64,000 nt of DNA from Lujinxingia vulgaris (GTDB taxonomy: Bacteria > Myxococcota_A > Bradymonadia > Bradymonadales > Bradymonadaceae): the NCBI RefSeq assembly GCF_007997015.1, contig NZ_VOSM01000004.1, forward strand, positions 496,001-560,000, in the 5' to 3' direction. Within the stretch, counting starts at the first letter, position 1, and the number at the start of each line of letters is the position of its first letter. Below are positions 25,571 through 36,200 of the stretch, in pieces. The notes below the pieces were generated by a model. That model searched no databases, was not told the DNA's origin, and saw nothing but the letters and a program-made list of their open reading frames with translations. Position numbers and translations under genes: made by a program.

Positions 25571-28321
25571 TCACCCAACTCCACGCCCTCGCCACCACAA
25601 CACCACCCCCTGCCCCACCTGAATCGCCACCAGAGGCAACACCCCCATCCCCACCGCCAGCCCCCACCCCACCGCCCCGGGATTGACCGTCTCTAAAATC
25701 CCCCGCAACCACGGCACATACACCGTCATCGCCAACAACCCCGCACATAACCCGATCGCCGCCCACACCCAGCCATTTCGCATCACCGGACTGACCCGGG
25801 CATCGCTATCCCCACCGCGCGCCGCCAGATCCCGCATATTCAACGCATGAAACGCCTTCCCAAAACCCAGCGTCAAAAACGACACCGTCACCGCCCGCCC
25901 CACCTCATAGCCCATCACCTGCAACGCAATCGCCAGCGACCCGAGCACCGCCGCCGCAATCACCACCCCGTACACACCGATCGCCCCCCAGTGATGCCCC
26001 GTCAGAATCGACTCCTTCGGCGAACGCGGCGGCCGACGCATCAACTCCGACGCCCCCCCGGTCGCCACCAGCGCCAGCGCCGGGAAGACGTCCGTCACCA
26101 CATTTAAATACAGAATCTGCAACGCGGTGACCGGAATCGGGGCCCCCACCAGAGACGCCACCACAATCGCCACGATCGATGCCCAGTTGATCGACAGCAA
26201 AAACACCACAAAGCGGCGAATGTTCGTAAAGATCACTCGCCCCTCCTCAATCCCGTACACGATCGTATTGAACCGGTCGTCGCGCAGCACAAGGTCCGCC
26301 GTCTCCCGCGCCGCCTGTGTTCCCCGCTGCCCCATCGCCACCCCGATATCGGCCCGCGCCAGCGCCGGCGAATCATTCACCCCGTCGCCGGTCATCGCCA
26401 CCACCTCCCCGGCCTCCTGGTGCAACGCGATGATGTTGAGCTTCTGCTCCGGGCTCACCCGCGCAAAGATCGACGCCGCTCGCACCCGCTCTCGCTCCTC
26501 CTCCGAAAGCTCCTCCGGCGCCCGTAACTCCTTGCCACCAATCACCTCGGCATCTTCCGACGCCACGAGCCCGATCTGCGCCGCAATGCTCCGCGCCGTC
26601 GCCGCCTGATCCCCGGTGATCATCACCACCCGCACCCCGGCCTGCGCGCACTCCCCGATCGCATCGCGAACCTCCTCCCGCGGCGGATCATAAAACCCCA
26701 CAAGCCCCACAAACGTGAGCTCCTCATAGGGCGCCACCTCCGCATCCGCCACCTCCCGCGACGCCAGCGCCAGCACCCGCAACCCCCGACGCGCCATCGC
26801 CTCATTCTCCCGGCGCCAGCGCTCCCGCTCCGCCTCATCAAACGCCCCCTCGCCAGCCTCCCCGCGCCACCGCGTCGACACCGCCAGCACCTCCTCCGGC
26901 GCCCCCTTGACCGCCACCCGCACCCGCCCATCTTCCAACCGGTGGTAGGTCGCCATCATCTTCACCTCCGAGTCGAACGCCTCCTCCCGAACCTCCGGCA
27001 TCCGCGCCAACACCCCCTCCACCTCCACCCCCTCCTCCCGCGCCAGCCTCAGCAGCGCGACCTCCATCGGGTCCCCCATCGCCTGCCCGTCATGACCAAT
27101 CGAGGCATTCGTACACAACACCCCCACCTCCAGCGCCTCGCGCACCTCAACCTCCCCGCCCGAACCTCCCCCGCCCACCAACCTCGCACCCTCCCCATCC
27201 CCCTCCACCATCACCTCCCCCGAGGGCAGCGCCAGACTCCGCACCACCATGCGATTCTCGGTCAGCGTCCCGGTCTTATCCGTGCAGATCAGCGTCGTCG
27301 CCCCCAGCGTCTCCACACTCGCCAGCCGACGCATCAGCGCGTTCCTATCCGCCATACGCAACATCCCCCGCGCCAGCGTCAGCGTCGCCACCACCGGCAG
27401 CCCCTCCGGAACCGTCGCCACCGCCAGCGCAATCGCCGTCATCCCCACCTCCTCCAACGTCCGGCCCGCCAGCACTCCGGCCGGCACTACCAGCGCCGAC
27501 AACCCCAGCGTCACCCAGATAAGCCGACTCGCCAGCTTGTTGAGACGATGCTCCAGCGGTGTGTCCCCTTCCTCCTCTCCCTCCACCAACGCCGAGATCC
27601 CCCCCAGCTCCGTCGCCATCCCCGTCGCCACCACCACCCCTCGCCCCGTCCCCCGCGTCAGCGTCGTCCCCTTAAAAAGCATATTGCTGCGCTCCGCCAA
27701 CGGCGTCTCCGCCTCCAGCGCCCCACCACCCTTCTCCACCGGCAACGACTCCCCCGTCAGCGCCGCCTCATCCACCTGCAACCGACTCGCCTCCACCAGC
27801 CGCATATCCACATTGATCACATCCCCTTCTTCCAGCAGCACCACATCCCCCGGCACCAGCTCATGCGCCCCGACCCGCACCGGACGCCCCTCCCTCACCA
27901 CCGTCGACGACTCCTCCTCCAACTCCCGCAACGCCTGCATCGAACGCCGCGCCCTCAAGTCCATCGCCAGCCCCAACACCCCGTTGATCAGCACCACGAT
28001 CGCCACCGCGACGCCCTCAACCCAGAACCCCAGCACCATCGAAAGCACCGCCGTCACGATCAAGAAGATGATCACCAGGTCATCGACCTGATCCACCAGG
28101 ATGCTCCAGATCGACCGCCCCTTGATCTCCCGCAGCTGATTCGGCCCATACTTCTCCAGCCGCCACTGAGCCTCCTCCCCGCTCAACCCCCGCTCCGGCT
28201 CCACCTCAAACGCCCTGGCAACCTCATCGCCATCCCGACTCCACGCCCCCAACTCGCCACCCGGCGCCTCCACCGCCTCCATCCCCACCGACGTCTCCTC
28301 TCCGCCCTGCTCTCGCCGCAT
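25571..28321 (-). CDS. P-type ATPase, SERCA/PMR1-like calcium-type cation pump
   Basis: About 916 residues. I start at the second of two close ATGs (28321) because GAGGGG lies 6 bases upstream; an ORF extension to 28762 reads through tandem repeats as Arg/Ala/Thr-rich text and is rejected. The N-terminal cation-ATPase motif EVEPERGLSGEEA is followed by membrane helices, LTGESLPVEK (actuator), PEGLP in the fourth helix (the type IIA calcium-pump signature), DKTGTLTENRM (phosphorylated Asp), the nucleotide domain and GDGVNDSPAL (hinge). The C-terminus has six further helices. It is probably an inner-membrane Ca2+ or Mn2+ exporter. It is a single gene; its upstream gap is 772 bases of repeats. 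Confidence 0.9.
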   Translation of the reverse strand: MRREQGGEETSVGMEAVEAPGGELGAWSRDGDEVARAFEVEPERGLSGEEAQWRLEKYGPNQLREIKGRSIWSILVDQVDDLVIIFLIVTAVLSMVLGFWVEGVAVAIVVLINGVLGLAMDLRARRSMQALRELEEESSTVVREGRPVRVGAHELVPGDVVLLEEGDVINVDMRLVEASRLQVDEAALTGESLPVEKGGGALEAETPLAERSNMLFKGTTLTRGTGRGVVVATGMATELGGISALVEGEEEGDTPLEHRLNKLASRLIWVTLGLSALVVPAGVLAGRTLEEVGMTAIALAVATVPEGLPVVATLTLARGMLRMADRNALMRRLASVETLGATTLICTDKTGTLTENRMVVRSLALPSGEVMVEGDGEGARLVGGGGSGGEVEVREALEVGVLCTNASIGHDGQAMGDPMEVALLRLAREEGVEVEGVLARMPEVREEAFDSEVKMMATYHRLEDGRVRVAVKGAPEEVLAVSTRWRGEAGEGAFDEAERERWRRENEAMARRGLRVLALASREVADAEVAPYEELTFVGLVGFYDPPREEVRDAIGECAQAGVRVVMITGDQAATARSIAAQIGLVASEDAEVIGGKELRAPEELSEEERERVRAASIFARVSPEQKLNIIALHQEAGEVVAMTGDGVNDSPALARADIGVAMGQRGTQAARETADLVLRDDRFNTIVYGIEEGRVIFTNIRRFVVFLLSINWASIVAIVVASLVGAPIPVTALQILYLNVVTDVFPALALVATGGASELMRRPPRSPKESILTGHHWGAIGVYGVVIAAAVLGSLAIALQVMGYEVGRAVTVSFLTLGFGKAFHALNMRDLAARGGDSDARVSPVMRNGWVWAAIGLCAGLLAMTVYVPWLRGILETVNPGAVGWGLAVGMGVLPLVAIQVGQGVVLWWRGRGVG

Positions 28322-28435
28322 ACGCATCCCCTCAGCTTCAACTCCCTCCCCCCAAAACTCGACGCATCCCCCCCCGAACCCTAAACAACTCGCTCCCCAC
28401 GAGTAGCCCCTTCCCCCGGCAGCCCCCCAGTTCCC

Positions 28436-28618
28436 GGCACGAGCACGGGTTCCAGCACGAGTTCCAGCACGAGCACGAGCTCCAGCACGCGCACGAGTTC
28501 CAGCACGAGTACGAGCTCCAGCACGAGTACGAGCTCCAGCACGAGCACGAGTACGAGTACGAGTACGAGCTCCAGCGCGAGATCCAGTACGACATCGAGC
28601 TCCAGCGCGAGATCCAAC
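28436..28618 (+). repeat. Short tandem repeat of CAGCACGAG / TACGAGCTC units
   Basis: About 180 bases of imperfect 6-12 base units (GAGCAC, GAGTAC, GAGTTC, CTCCAGCAC), with no stop in several frames. It lies just upstream of the P-ATPase start and before the palindromic elements. Translated it gives only low-complexity text, so it is treated as non-coding. Confidence 0.8.
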
Positions 28619-28690
28619 AAGGAGCAAGGACGAAGCTGTAGCAGCGCTACCCCGAGTCCACTCCGACGCATCCAACGTCGTCCTCCTATC
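28607..28690 (+). repeat. Long palindromic element, degenerate copy B3
   Basis: Keeps AACAAGGAG, the apex GTAGC-AGC-GCTAC, a GGAC/GTCC inner pair and CGTCGTCCTCC at the right; the outer arms are lost or merged with the tandem repeat. A left half-arm CCGAGCGCATCCAGGG recurs alone at 28706. Confidence 0.6.
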
Positions 28691-28795
28691 CAAACGCCCC
28701 CAAACCCGAGCGCATCCAGGGCTTCCGATAGCAAGAAGCAACGAGCAAGGAGCAACGAGCAACGAGCAGCGACCTCCCCCCGCACTTTACAAGAT

Positions 28796-28899
28796 CCGAG
28801 CGCATCCAGGGCGAAGTCCAGCAAGGAGCAAGAAGGAGCGTGTAGCAGCGCTACCGCGACGACGCAGCGACACAGCTGGCTTCGTCCTGGTGCGCTCGG
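28796..28899 (+). repeat. Long palindromic element, copy B4
   Basis: 104 bases. Outer arms CCGAGCGCATCCAGGGCGAAG and CTTCGTCCTGGTGCGCTCGG pair almost fully with one bulged T and one G-T pair. The apex is GTAGC-AGC-GCTAC. It is directly followed by copy B5; at the junction GCGCTCGG-CA-CCGAGCGC forms a new perfect 8-bp inverted repeat. Confidence 0.85.
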
Positions 28900-28901
28900 C
28901 A

Positions 28902-29006
28902 CCGAGCGCATCCAGGGCGACGCCCGACAAGGAGATAGGGATGACGCTGTAGCAGCGCTACCGCGAATCCCTATCGACGCCGTCAGCGTCGTCCTGGTGC
29001 GCTCGG
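28902..29006 (+). repeat. Long palindromic element, copy B5 (best preserved)
   Basis: 105 bases. The outer arm (CCGAGCGCA, T bulge, CCAGG, G, CGACGC) pairs with GCGTCGTCCTGG then TGCGCTCGG for about 21 bp. An inner 8-bp stem ATAGGGAT/ATCCCTAT encloses the apex GTAGC-AGC-GCTAC. It sits 88 bases before the TPR gene start and may belong to its leader. Confidence 0.9.
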
Positions 29007-29093
29007 CACCTTGCCGTGAGTGGAACTGCGGGGCTACTATCCCCCCTCCCCGCACCCCCGGGCTCTCGCACCTCCACTCGCCGGCCACCTCAC

Positions 29094-31076
29094 ATGCCCA
29101 CCCCTCGCCAGCTAGCCTTGTTGCTGCTTGTCCTCGGCACCCTGCAGGCCGCCGCTCTGCCCGCAACAGCCCAGCAAAGCCCCCGCGGCTTCGGCCCTAC
29201 CGTGCGCATGAGCAGCTCGCTTCCCTCCGAAGACGCCGAGGCCGAGGCCCTGCTGCGCGCCACCCGCGCCGCACTCCGAGACCAGGCCCGTCAGGCCCTC
29301 TACGCCGCACTCGTTGACCCCGCTCCCCCTCTCCCCGACGACGAACGCAGCGCCGAACGCACCCTCCAACGCGTCATCGACGACCCCACCACCACCGCCA
29401 GCTTCAAAACCGCGCTGCAACTTCAACTGGCCGCACTCCACCTCTTCCGCGACCGCCCCCTCCTCGCCAGCCAGACCCTGGAGCGCGCCCGCCGACTCGC
29501 CGGCGACTCCCGCAGCCTCCTGCGCTCCATCGACCTCTTCGACGCCGGCCACGCGCTGAGCCTCGGCCAACCCGAACGCGCCCGAGCCCTGCTCGGCTGC
29601 GAACAACCCGCCGACGTTGACGCCGCCGCAACCCTCCTCTGCAACTCCGAGAGCCCCCTTCCGCCGGCCCCCGTCTTCCGACGCGAACTGATGGTCGCAT
29701 CGCTTTTGCACCGCCCCCTCGAAGACGCCCGCGACACCGCCGAGGCCGCCCGCCGCTTCATCATCGAACCCCTCACCCTGGCCCGCGCTCGCGTCGAAAC
29801 AGGTCCCCTTGAGCCCCTCGACGCCCTCCTCGCCAGCGCCCAACTCCGCGACGACGTCCCCGCACGCCTGCGCCTGCACCTCGCCATCGCCGAGCTGACC
29901 CTGCAACGCTCCGGCCCCGCTCGCCAGGCCGACACCCACCTCCAGAGCGCCACCGAACTTCTCCAGCGCCAACGTGATGGTTTCGCCGAACTTCGCCTGC
30001 TCGCCATCAACGCGCGCCACTGCCTTGACCGAGCGCCGGCAACCGCCTGCCCCTCCACCGCGCAGAAACTCGCCACGCTCACCGAGCTCCCCCCCGCGCT
30101 CCTCCCCGACATCCCCTGGACCCGCTACTGCACCCCGGACTCCGAAGAGCTCGCCCTCCCCTTCTGCGACGTCACCGAAGCGCGCGGCACCCCGCCCGAG
30201 CGCGCCCGCGCCGCCCTGACCCGCGCTCGCATCCAACTCAACGCCCACCACCCCACCCCGGCCCGCGACGCCCTGCTGTCCCTCGAAGATCACCTCGACC
30301 TCCTCGCCAACCCGCCACTCGACCTCCTCGTCGAACGCTGCCAGCTCAACGACCTCACCCGCACCTCGCGCACCTTCGACGTCTGCCGGCAGGCCCTCGA
30401 CCTCCTCGCCAGCCCCACCGCCGAGTCACCCGCGCGCCAGGCCAACCTCGTCTTCATCCTACTTGCCATCGCCCGCGCCACCCCGCCCGAACCTACCCCG
30501 ATGGCTCCCTCCGCCTACTTACGCCTGGCCATCGATCTGGCCACCGCCGGCCACCAGCCCCTCTGGGGCCTGGCCAGCCACGCCGCCCTCGACGCCGCCG
30601 ACCTCCACGCCCGTCGCCAGCCCACCCCGCCCGACGCCCCCGCCCTCTTCGCCGAGGCCCTCGCCTTCGACGAGCGCGCCCGCTCCCGCGCCGAACACCC
30701 CGAACACGACCTCCTCCTCGACGATGCCGCCCGCGCCCGCAACCTCACCCGCTGGCTCGACGCCCTGGCCCAACTCCACCTCTGGCCCGATCTTCTCCAC
30801 CGCGCCCGACACACCTACGACCTCGCCAGACGCACCGACGACACAACCCTCGGCGCACACGCCCTCCTGCGACGCGCCCAGGCCCACCACGCCCTCAACC
30901 GCTACGATCAGGCCTGCGCCTCACTACTCGCTGCAGACGCCCTCGGCACTCCGAGACACCTCCGCGAACTCTCCGAACGCCTCCGCTCCGAGCTCCCCGC
31001 GCGCTGCCTCCCCGCCAGCTCTCCGGCCAACGCCTCCGCCCCGAACCCCTCCCGCGCCACCCTCGCTCCGAAATAA
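29094..31076 (+). CDS. Exported TPR-repeat protein
   Basis: 660 residues from the ATG at 29094 (an upstream in-frame start at 29016 lies within repeat-flank sequence). The signal peptide ends near LPATAQQ. The rest is Ala/Leu/Arg-rich and helical, with many TPR-like A-x-x-x-L-x-x-A pairs (LASQTLERARRLAGDS, ALLRRAQAHHALNRYDQACASLLAADALG). There is no catalytic motif. It is probably a periplasmic or surface scaffold. Its neighbour 74 bases downstream is a second exported TPR protein, so they may form an operon. Several His/Cys residues (TACPSTAQKLATL) may form disulfides. Confidence 0.75.
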   Translation: MPTPRQLALLLLVLGTLQAAALPATAQQSPRGFGPTVRMSSSLPSEDAEAEALLRATRAALRDQARQALYAALVDPAPPLPDDERSAERTLQRVIDDPTTTASFKTALQLQLAALHLFRDRPLLASQTLERARRLAGDSRSLLRSIDLFDAGHALSLGQPERARALLGCEQPADVDAAATLLCNSESPLPPAPVFRRELMVASLLHRPLEDARDTAEAARRFIIEPLTLARARVETGPLEPLDALLASAQLRDDVPARLRLHLAIAELTLQRSGPARQADTHLQSATELLQRQRDGFAELRLLAINARHCLDRAPATACPSTAQKLATLTELPPALLPDIPWTRYCTPDSEELALPFCDVTEARGTPPERARAALTRARIQLNAHHPTPARDALLSLEDHLDLLANPPLDLLVERCQLNDLTRTSRTFDVCRQALDLLASPTAESPARQANLVFILLAIARATPPEPTPMAPSAYLRLAIDLATAGHQPLWGLASHAALDAADLHARRQPTPPDAPALFAEALAFDERARSRAEHPEHDLLLDDAARARNLTRWLDALAQLHLWPDLLHRARHTYDLARRTDDTTLGAHALLRRAQAHHALNRYDQACASLLAADALGTPRHLRELSERLRSELPARCLPASSPANASAPNPSRATLAPK

Positions 31077-31149
31077 GCCCCACGCCCCCATCGGTTCCCA
31101 CTTACGCCCGCGCGCCCTGACTGACTGCCCTCTGACCTTGAGCTCCTGT

Positions 31150-33018
31150 ATGCGCCCCCTCCTCGCCAGCTGCCTCGCGCTCGTCGCCCTCTCCCTTGCC
31201 GCCCCGACCCCCACCTTCGCCCAGGACCAACAGGGCGATGAAGCGCCTGCCGCCCCGACCTCCCCCGAAGGCGCACACCTCAACGACGCCCGCGCCCTCT
31301 ACCAGGCCGGCCACTGGGAAGACGCCCTGGCCGCCTTCAACCGCGCCTTCGAGCTCGCCCCCGACCACTCCGAAATCAAAGCGGCCGCCGCCCTCGAAGC
31401 CGGCTCCCTCCTCTGGGAACAGGGCCGCTACGAGCCCGCGCGCCAGAAAGTCACCTTCGCCCTGGAGCTCGCCCGCGAGCGTAACTTCGACCACGCCACA
31501 GGCCAGATCCTGCTGACCCTGGGTCAGATCGAATCCGCCACCGGCCAGCTCCGCAGCGCCGAAGGCACCCTCAACATCTGCGTGCAACTCACCGGCGAAC
31601 TCGGCGACGACGTCTACCGCGCCCTCTGCCGCATCAGCCGCCGCGCCACCCGCACCCTCCTCGGCCAGAACCCCGGCAGCGAATCCGACCTGCGCGCCGA
31701 CATCCGCACCCTCCAGAACACCGACTCCCTGCTCGCCATCGGCACCGCCCTCACCCGCACCGCCGACCTCTACCAGGACAACGGGGACCTCGAACAAGCC
31801 CAACGCCTGCTCGCCCAGGCCAAACGCCATATCGAAGCCGCCGACAGCGTCCCGGCCCGCGCCCGCCACCACCTGCGCGAAGCCCAACTTCTCCGCCAGC
31901 AAAACAACCTCTCGGGCGCCTCCGAACTTCTCGACCAGGCCCTCCCCCTCTTCGAGTCCATGAACAACCGCCCCATGATCGTCCACACCCTGGGGCTCAA
32001 GGCCGAGATCGCCGCCCTTAACAACCAGGCCGCCCACGCCCTCACCCTCTACCGCCGCGCCCTCAACGTCGCCGACGCCACCTCCAATCCCCTCCTCAAA
32101 GGCCGCGTGCACCTGGCCCTCTGCGAACTCAACATCTCCCAGGCCCCTCAGCACTGCCAGCAGGCCATCGACACCTTCGCAAACGGCCAGCTCGCCACCT
32201 ACCGCGTCCGCGCCCACGCCTCGCTTGCCCGCGCCCACCAGGCCGCCAACCGCTTTAACGACGCCCGCACTCACTACATGCGCGCCATCGAGCTCATTGG
32301 CGACCTCCCCGAAGGCAACACCCTCTACACCGAGTCCCTGGCCACCCAGCACGCCAACCTCTGCGTCGTCAACAACCGCCTGCGCGCCACCGGCGCCCTC
32401 GCCAGCTGCTTAGAGGCCCGTCAGCGCCTCCAGAAACTCCCCGACGCCGACGCCGACCACCACCGCCGCACCCTCGCCCACGTCACCCACGCCGCCGGCA
32501 TGGCCGCCCTCCAGGAAAACAACGCCGAGCGCGCCATCGACCTCCTCCAACAGGCCGCCGACCAGGCCCTCGAACTCTCCCCCCGCGACATCGCCATCGC
32601 CTCCGACGCCCTCCTACGCCTGGGCGCCACCTACGCCGCCCTCCCCGACCACGCCCGCCAGGCACGCGACGCCTTCACCCGCGGCCTCGAAACCCTCAAC
32701 CTCCCCGACCAGCCCGAAGGCGCCGACAACCGCCCCGCCCGCCTCGCCATCCTCACCCAGCTCACCCAGCTTCACCTCAACCAGCGCGACGCCGACGACA
32801 CCCTCTCCCGCGCCGCCCAACTCATCGACGTCGCCACCGCCCTCAATGACCCCCGCACCCGAGCCTGGGCACACAACGCCCGCGCCAGCGCCCACCTCAT
32901 CAACAAAGACCAGGACGCCGCCCGCGCCGAACTTCAGCGCGCACTCCCCCTGGCCCGCCAGGCCGACGACGCCGAGCTCACCGAACTCATCGAAGAGAAC
33001 CTCCAGAAGTTCGACTGA
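31150..33018 (+). CDS. Exported TPR-repeat protein
   Basis: 622 residues from the ATG at 31150 with GAGCTCCT upstream; the longer open frame from 30463 overlaps the previous gene and is rejected. The signal peptide ends in PTFAQ. At least six TPR-like repeats follow (ALYQAGHWEDALAAFNRAFELAP, ARQKVTFALELARERNFDHA, AQRLLAQAKRHIEAADS and others), so it is a long helical solenoid. It probably binds another secreted partner. It ends with a terminator; with the preceding gene it forms a two-gene unit of exported solenoids. Confidence 0.8.
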   Translation: MRPLLASCLALVALSLAAPTPTFAQDQQGDEAPAAPTSPEGAHLNDARALYQAGHWEDALAAFNRAFELAPDHSEIKAAAALEAGSLLWEQGRYEPARQKVTFALELARERNFDHATGQILLTLGQIESATGQLRSAEGTLNICVQLTGELGDDVYRALCRISRRATRTLLGQNPGSESDLRADIRTLQNTDSLLAIGTALTRTADLYQDNGDLEQAQRLLAQAKRHIEAADSVPARARHHLREAQLLRQQNNLSGASELLDQALPLFESMNNRPMIVHTLGLKAEIAALNNQAAHALTLYRRALNVADATSNPLLKGRVHLALCELNISQAPQHCQQAIDTFANGQLATYRVRAHASLARAHQAANRFNDARTHYMRAIELIGDLPEGNTLYTESLATQHANLCVVNNRLRATGALASCLEARQRLQKLPDADADHHRRTLAHVTHAAGMAALQENNAERAIDLLQQAADQALELSPRDIAIASDALLRLGATYAALPDHARQARDAFTRGLETLNLPDQPEGADNRPARLAILTQLTQLHLNQRDADDTLSRAAQLIDVATALNDPRTRAWAHNARASAHLINKDQDAARAELQRALPLARQADDAELTELIEENLQKFD

Positions 33019-33059
33019 CCTCGTCCAGAAACACCTGCAACACGACATCGCTTGCATAC

Positions 33060-33103
33060 AAAGAGGCGACCGCGCGAACTGCCCGGTCGCCTCTTTTCTT
33101 TTT
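33060..33103 (+). terminator. Terminator of the TPR pair
   Basis: AAGAGGCGACCG pairs with CGGTCGCCTCTT around an 11-base loop and is followed by TTCTTTTT. Confidence 0.9.
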
Positions 33104-33145
33104 GAGATGCAGCGACCTCTCCTGCATGCCGCCTTCCAGATCCAT

Positions 33146-33181
33146 CGCATAAAAACTGGCCAATGTCCGTGTCTCGGACGG
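33146..33181 (-). repeat. REP-like element R9
   Basis: On the minus strand: core CCGTCCGAGACACGGAC with the tail reading TTTTATGCG on that strand (CGCATAAAA on the plus strand). It lies 115 bases before the 1104-residue gene. Confidence 0.8.
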
Positions 33182-33296
33182 CTTCTCTCGGACCAGCCCC
33201 GCGCGTTTTCAGCAACTTTCAGCATCGCCGCGCCAGGCAAAAGATGTAGCGTCGCGCCCGCAAACGTAAACGTGACTCTTTTCCGGAACTCCCTCC

Positions 33297-36200
33297 ATGA
33301 CCTACACCGAAAAGATCGCCGAACTACGCGCCACCGGCGATATGAACGCCGTCCTGGCCTTCCTCGAGCAGATCTTCTGCGCACCTGAAAACCAGAGCAT
33401 CAGCGGCAAACCTTCCGACTACTTGAACCAGGATGACGCCACGCAACACGCGCCACCCGCGGTGCTCTTCAAAACCTTCGTCGAGGGATTTAAGCCCGCC
33501 GAGGTCACCCGAAAGGTCGCCTTCATCTTCGACGAAGCCGAGTTCGCCGGCGTCATCCGCCCCATGGTCTTGGACCCCAAATCCGGTGAGTGGCACGACG
33601 TCGAAGGTACCCGCGCGCTCTTGAGCGAGGCGGACGAGGAGATGCAGAAGTTCCGCCCCTTCAACTGCCTGCACTTTCTCATCGGCGCCTACGAGCACGG
33701 CGACGCCGTCATCCTCAGCGGCCACTACAACCCCGAAAGCGGGGAGTTCACCCCGGGCTACCAGCTCAACGCCCATATCCTCGGCGAGGATGAGTCCCAC
33801 GAAGACTACGACGTGGTCTACGCCCTTAAAGACGACGACCTCTACCGCTTCACCTACGAGGGCGACGTCATCGATCGCGAAGTTCTCTACCTCGACCTCA
33901 AAGCCACCCTCTTCACCCCTCACCTCACTGAGCTTGCCCTGGCGCTGCTGGCCGACGAACGCCTGGCGCGCTTTCCCAAAGCCTTTCCCTTCCACATCCT
34001 CTTCTCCAACCAGGAGTACTCGAGCGGCGACTTCCGCTATCAGGCGCCTCCCCTGACCCTGGAAGCCCTGGAGGCCGCCGGCGTCCACTGCGTCGACCTC
34101 CACCGCGAATCTCAGGTGGAGGCTCAGGAAACAAGCCCCGCAGAGCATTACGAATACCTCAAAAGCTGGATCGAAGACTGCGACCACGCCTCCTACACCG
34201 AGCTGCTCGATCTCTGCCGCTCCCATCGCGAAGCCTTCGACCTCCTGCTCGCTGAAGCCCACGAACTGCGGCGCATGAACGTCTCCTTCCACGTCGTCCA
34301 CTTCAGCCGCGCACTCTGGGAGCTCGTAGACCTCGCACCTGAGGAGGTGGTTGCCTTCCAGAAAGCCCTCGTCGCCAACGAACCGCCGCCCTACGACCCC
34401 GAATCGCGCCGTACCGAAGCGCAGTGGTGGCTCAACCACGGCGACAACGCCGCGCTTATCCTGCGCATCTGCGAGGTCCGCACCCCCGAGCCCTACCGCG
34501 ACACCATGGCCGAAGACTTCACCCGGGCCTGGCAGCGCCTGGTGAACCACGCCCACCCCATCGTCCGCCTCATCGCCCGCGATCTCCGCGTCATGCCCCG
34601 AGGCACACCGCTGGGCGACGTCGAAGAAGAGGGCGGACGTCCCATCGCCGATGACGCCGACGACGCCTACATCGCCGACGCCATCGCCATGCTCGACCTG
34701 ATGCCCGAATCCTTCGATGGCTACTGGGGCCTCTGGGGCTTTACGATGGGTCGCCTCAAGGAACTCGGCCCCCGCGCCATCGCCGCCGCCCCCGCGGTCG
34801 AAGCCCTCCTCACGCGTTACATGGAAAATCGCTTCGACGACCAGCTCGCCAACACCTTCGGGCAGGTGCTCTTCGCGCTGGACAGCGACCACATCCCCGA
34901 CGAGATTCACAAAGCACAGAGCCGCTACCACACCCAGGAGTACTACAAAGAGTGGGTAAAACGCGGCCCCTCCCGCGCCTGGGAGACCTTCCAGACCGCA
35001 TGGCTCGAGAACGCCGAGCGTTTCGAGGCCCCCGAACTCTGGGAGACCTACCTCTACGACACCGAGGCCGGGCACCGCTTCTTTGCCGAACACCTCCTTG
35101 AGCTCGGCGCCGTCGACACCCTCATCGACACCGCTACCGGCGAAGCCGGCCCCAGACTCACCCGGCTCTTCCATGCCTTCGCCGACCTCAAAGGCATCGA
35201 CGATCGCGTGCTCGTCGCCCTCCTCGGCTCCCTTAACGATCTCGACGAAACCTACGCCGAAAAGCTCGAATACGCCCGCGTCGCCGAGCTTATCCGCGCG
35301 TTTGAGCGCGACGACGACCAGGCCCCCACAACGCTTGCCCGACTCCTCGAACTCTACCCTACCAACCCTGCCCTGGCCTTCATCGCCATCGACCAGCGCG
35401 TCCGCAACGGGGAACTCGCCAGCGCCATGCGTCTGCTCGTCGACACGATGCGCGAGCGCACCGCCGACGACCTCGTCTACCGCCGCGCCTTCCACGACTT
35501 CTGCCACGACCCGACGCTCAGCTTCGCGATGTCTTCCGAGAACACCTTCCCCTTCTTCTGGATGGCCCGACGCGCCTTCCAGAACGCAAACTTCCGCGAC
35601 GGGCAGTTCTCAAAAGACTTAAAAACGCTCAAAAAAGACCGCTTCTTCGACGTCTTCTACACCGGGACCGCCGACCACTCCGACGACCAGATCGCCACCT
35701 GGCTCGACGAAGCCCGCGGCGAATGGACCTTCCTCCAGGAAATCGCAGCCCGCTCCAATGAAGACTTAAGCGAAGAGCTGGAAACCTTCGACTGGCCCGT
35801 CGCCAGCGCCATCGCCGCGCGTCTCGTCAATACCGGCGACGCCTCCTTCGCCCCCGCACTCGCCGACTTCTTCGAACGCGTCGCTGACGACGAAGCGCGC
35901 CGCAAAAACCTCGCCGGCATCATCTGGCCCCTGGCCTCCCGCGAGCTCCTCCAGCGCCCCGCCTTCTTGGCCTACATCCCCACCTTCGTCTGCGACCACC
36001 CCTCTCCGCTGATCACCATCACCCGCGAGGTCCTCGTCGGACTCGAAGAGCTCGACCGCCAAGACCTCATCGTTCGCCTCTCCCCGGAGTTGCCGGCGCA
36101 AGCCGCCGTCTCCTGCTTCAAGAACATCCTCAACGCCCACATTGCCACCCGCGCCTTCGACCTGGCCGAAGCCCTCTTCGCCAGACTCGCCGACGGCATG

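Noticed and set aside
28436-28618. Possible coding minisatellite
   Set aside because: Units vary and frames give only low-complexity text; it lies upstream of the true ATPase start.
28321-28762. N-terminal extension of the P-type ATPase
   Set aside because: It reads through tandem repeats and gives only Ala/Arg/Thr-rich text; GAGGGG precedes the ATG at 28321.
33324-35507. Long minus-strand ORF opposite the 1104-residue gene
   Set aside because: Gly/Val/Glu-rich antisense shadow typical of high-GC genes.
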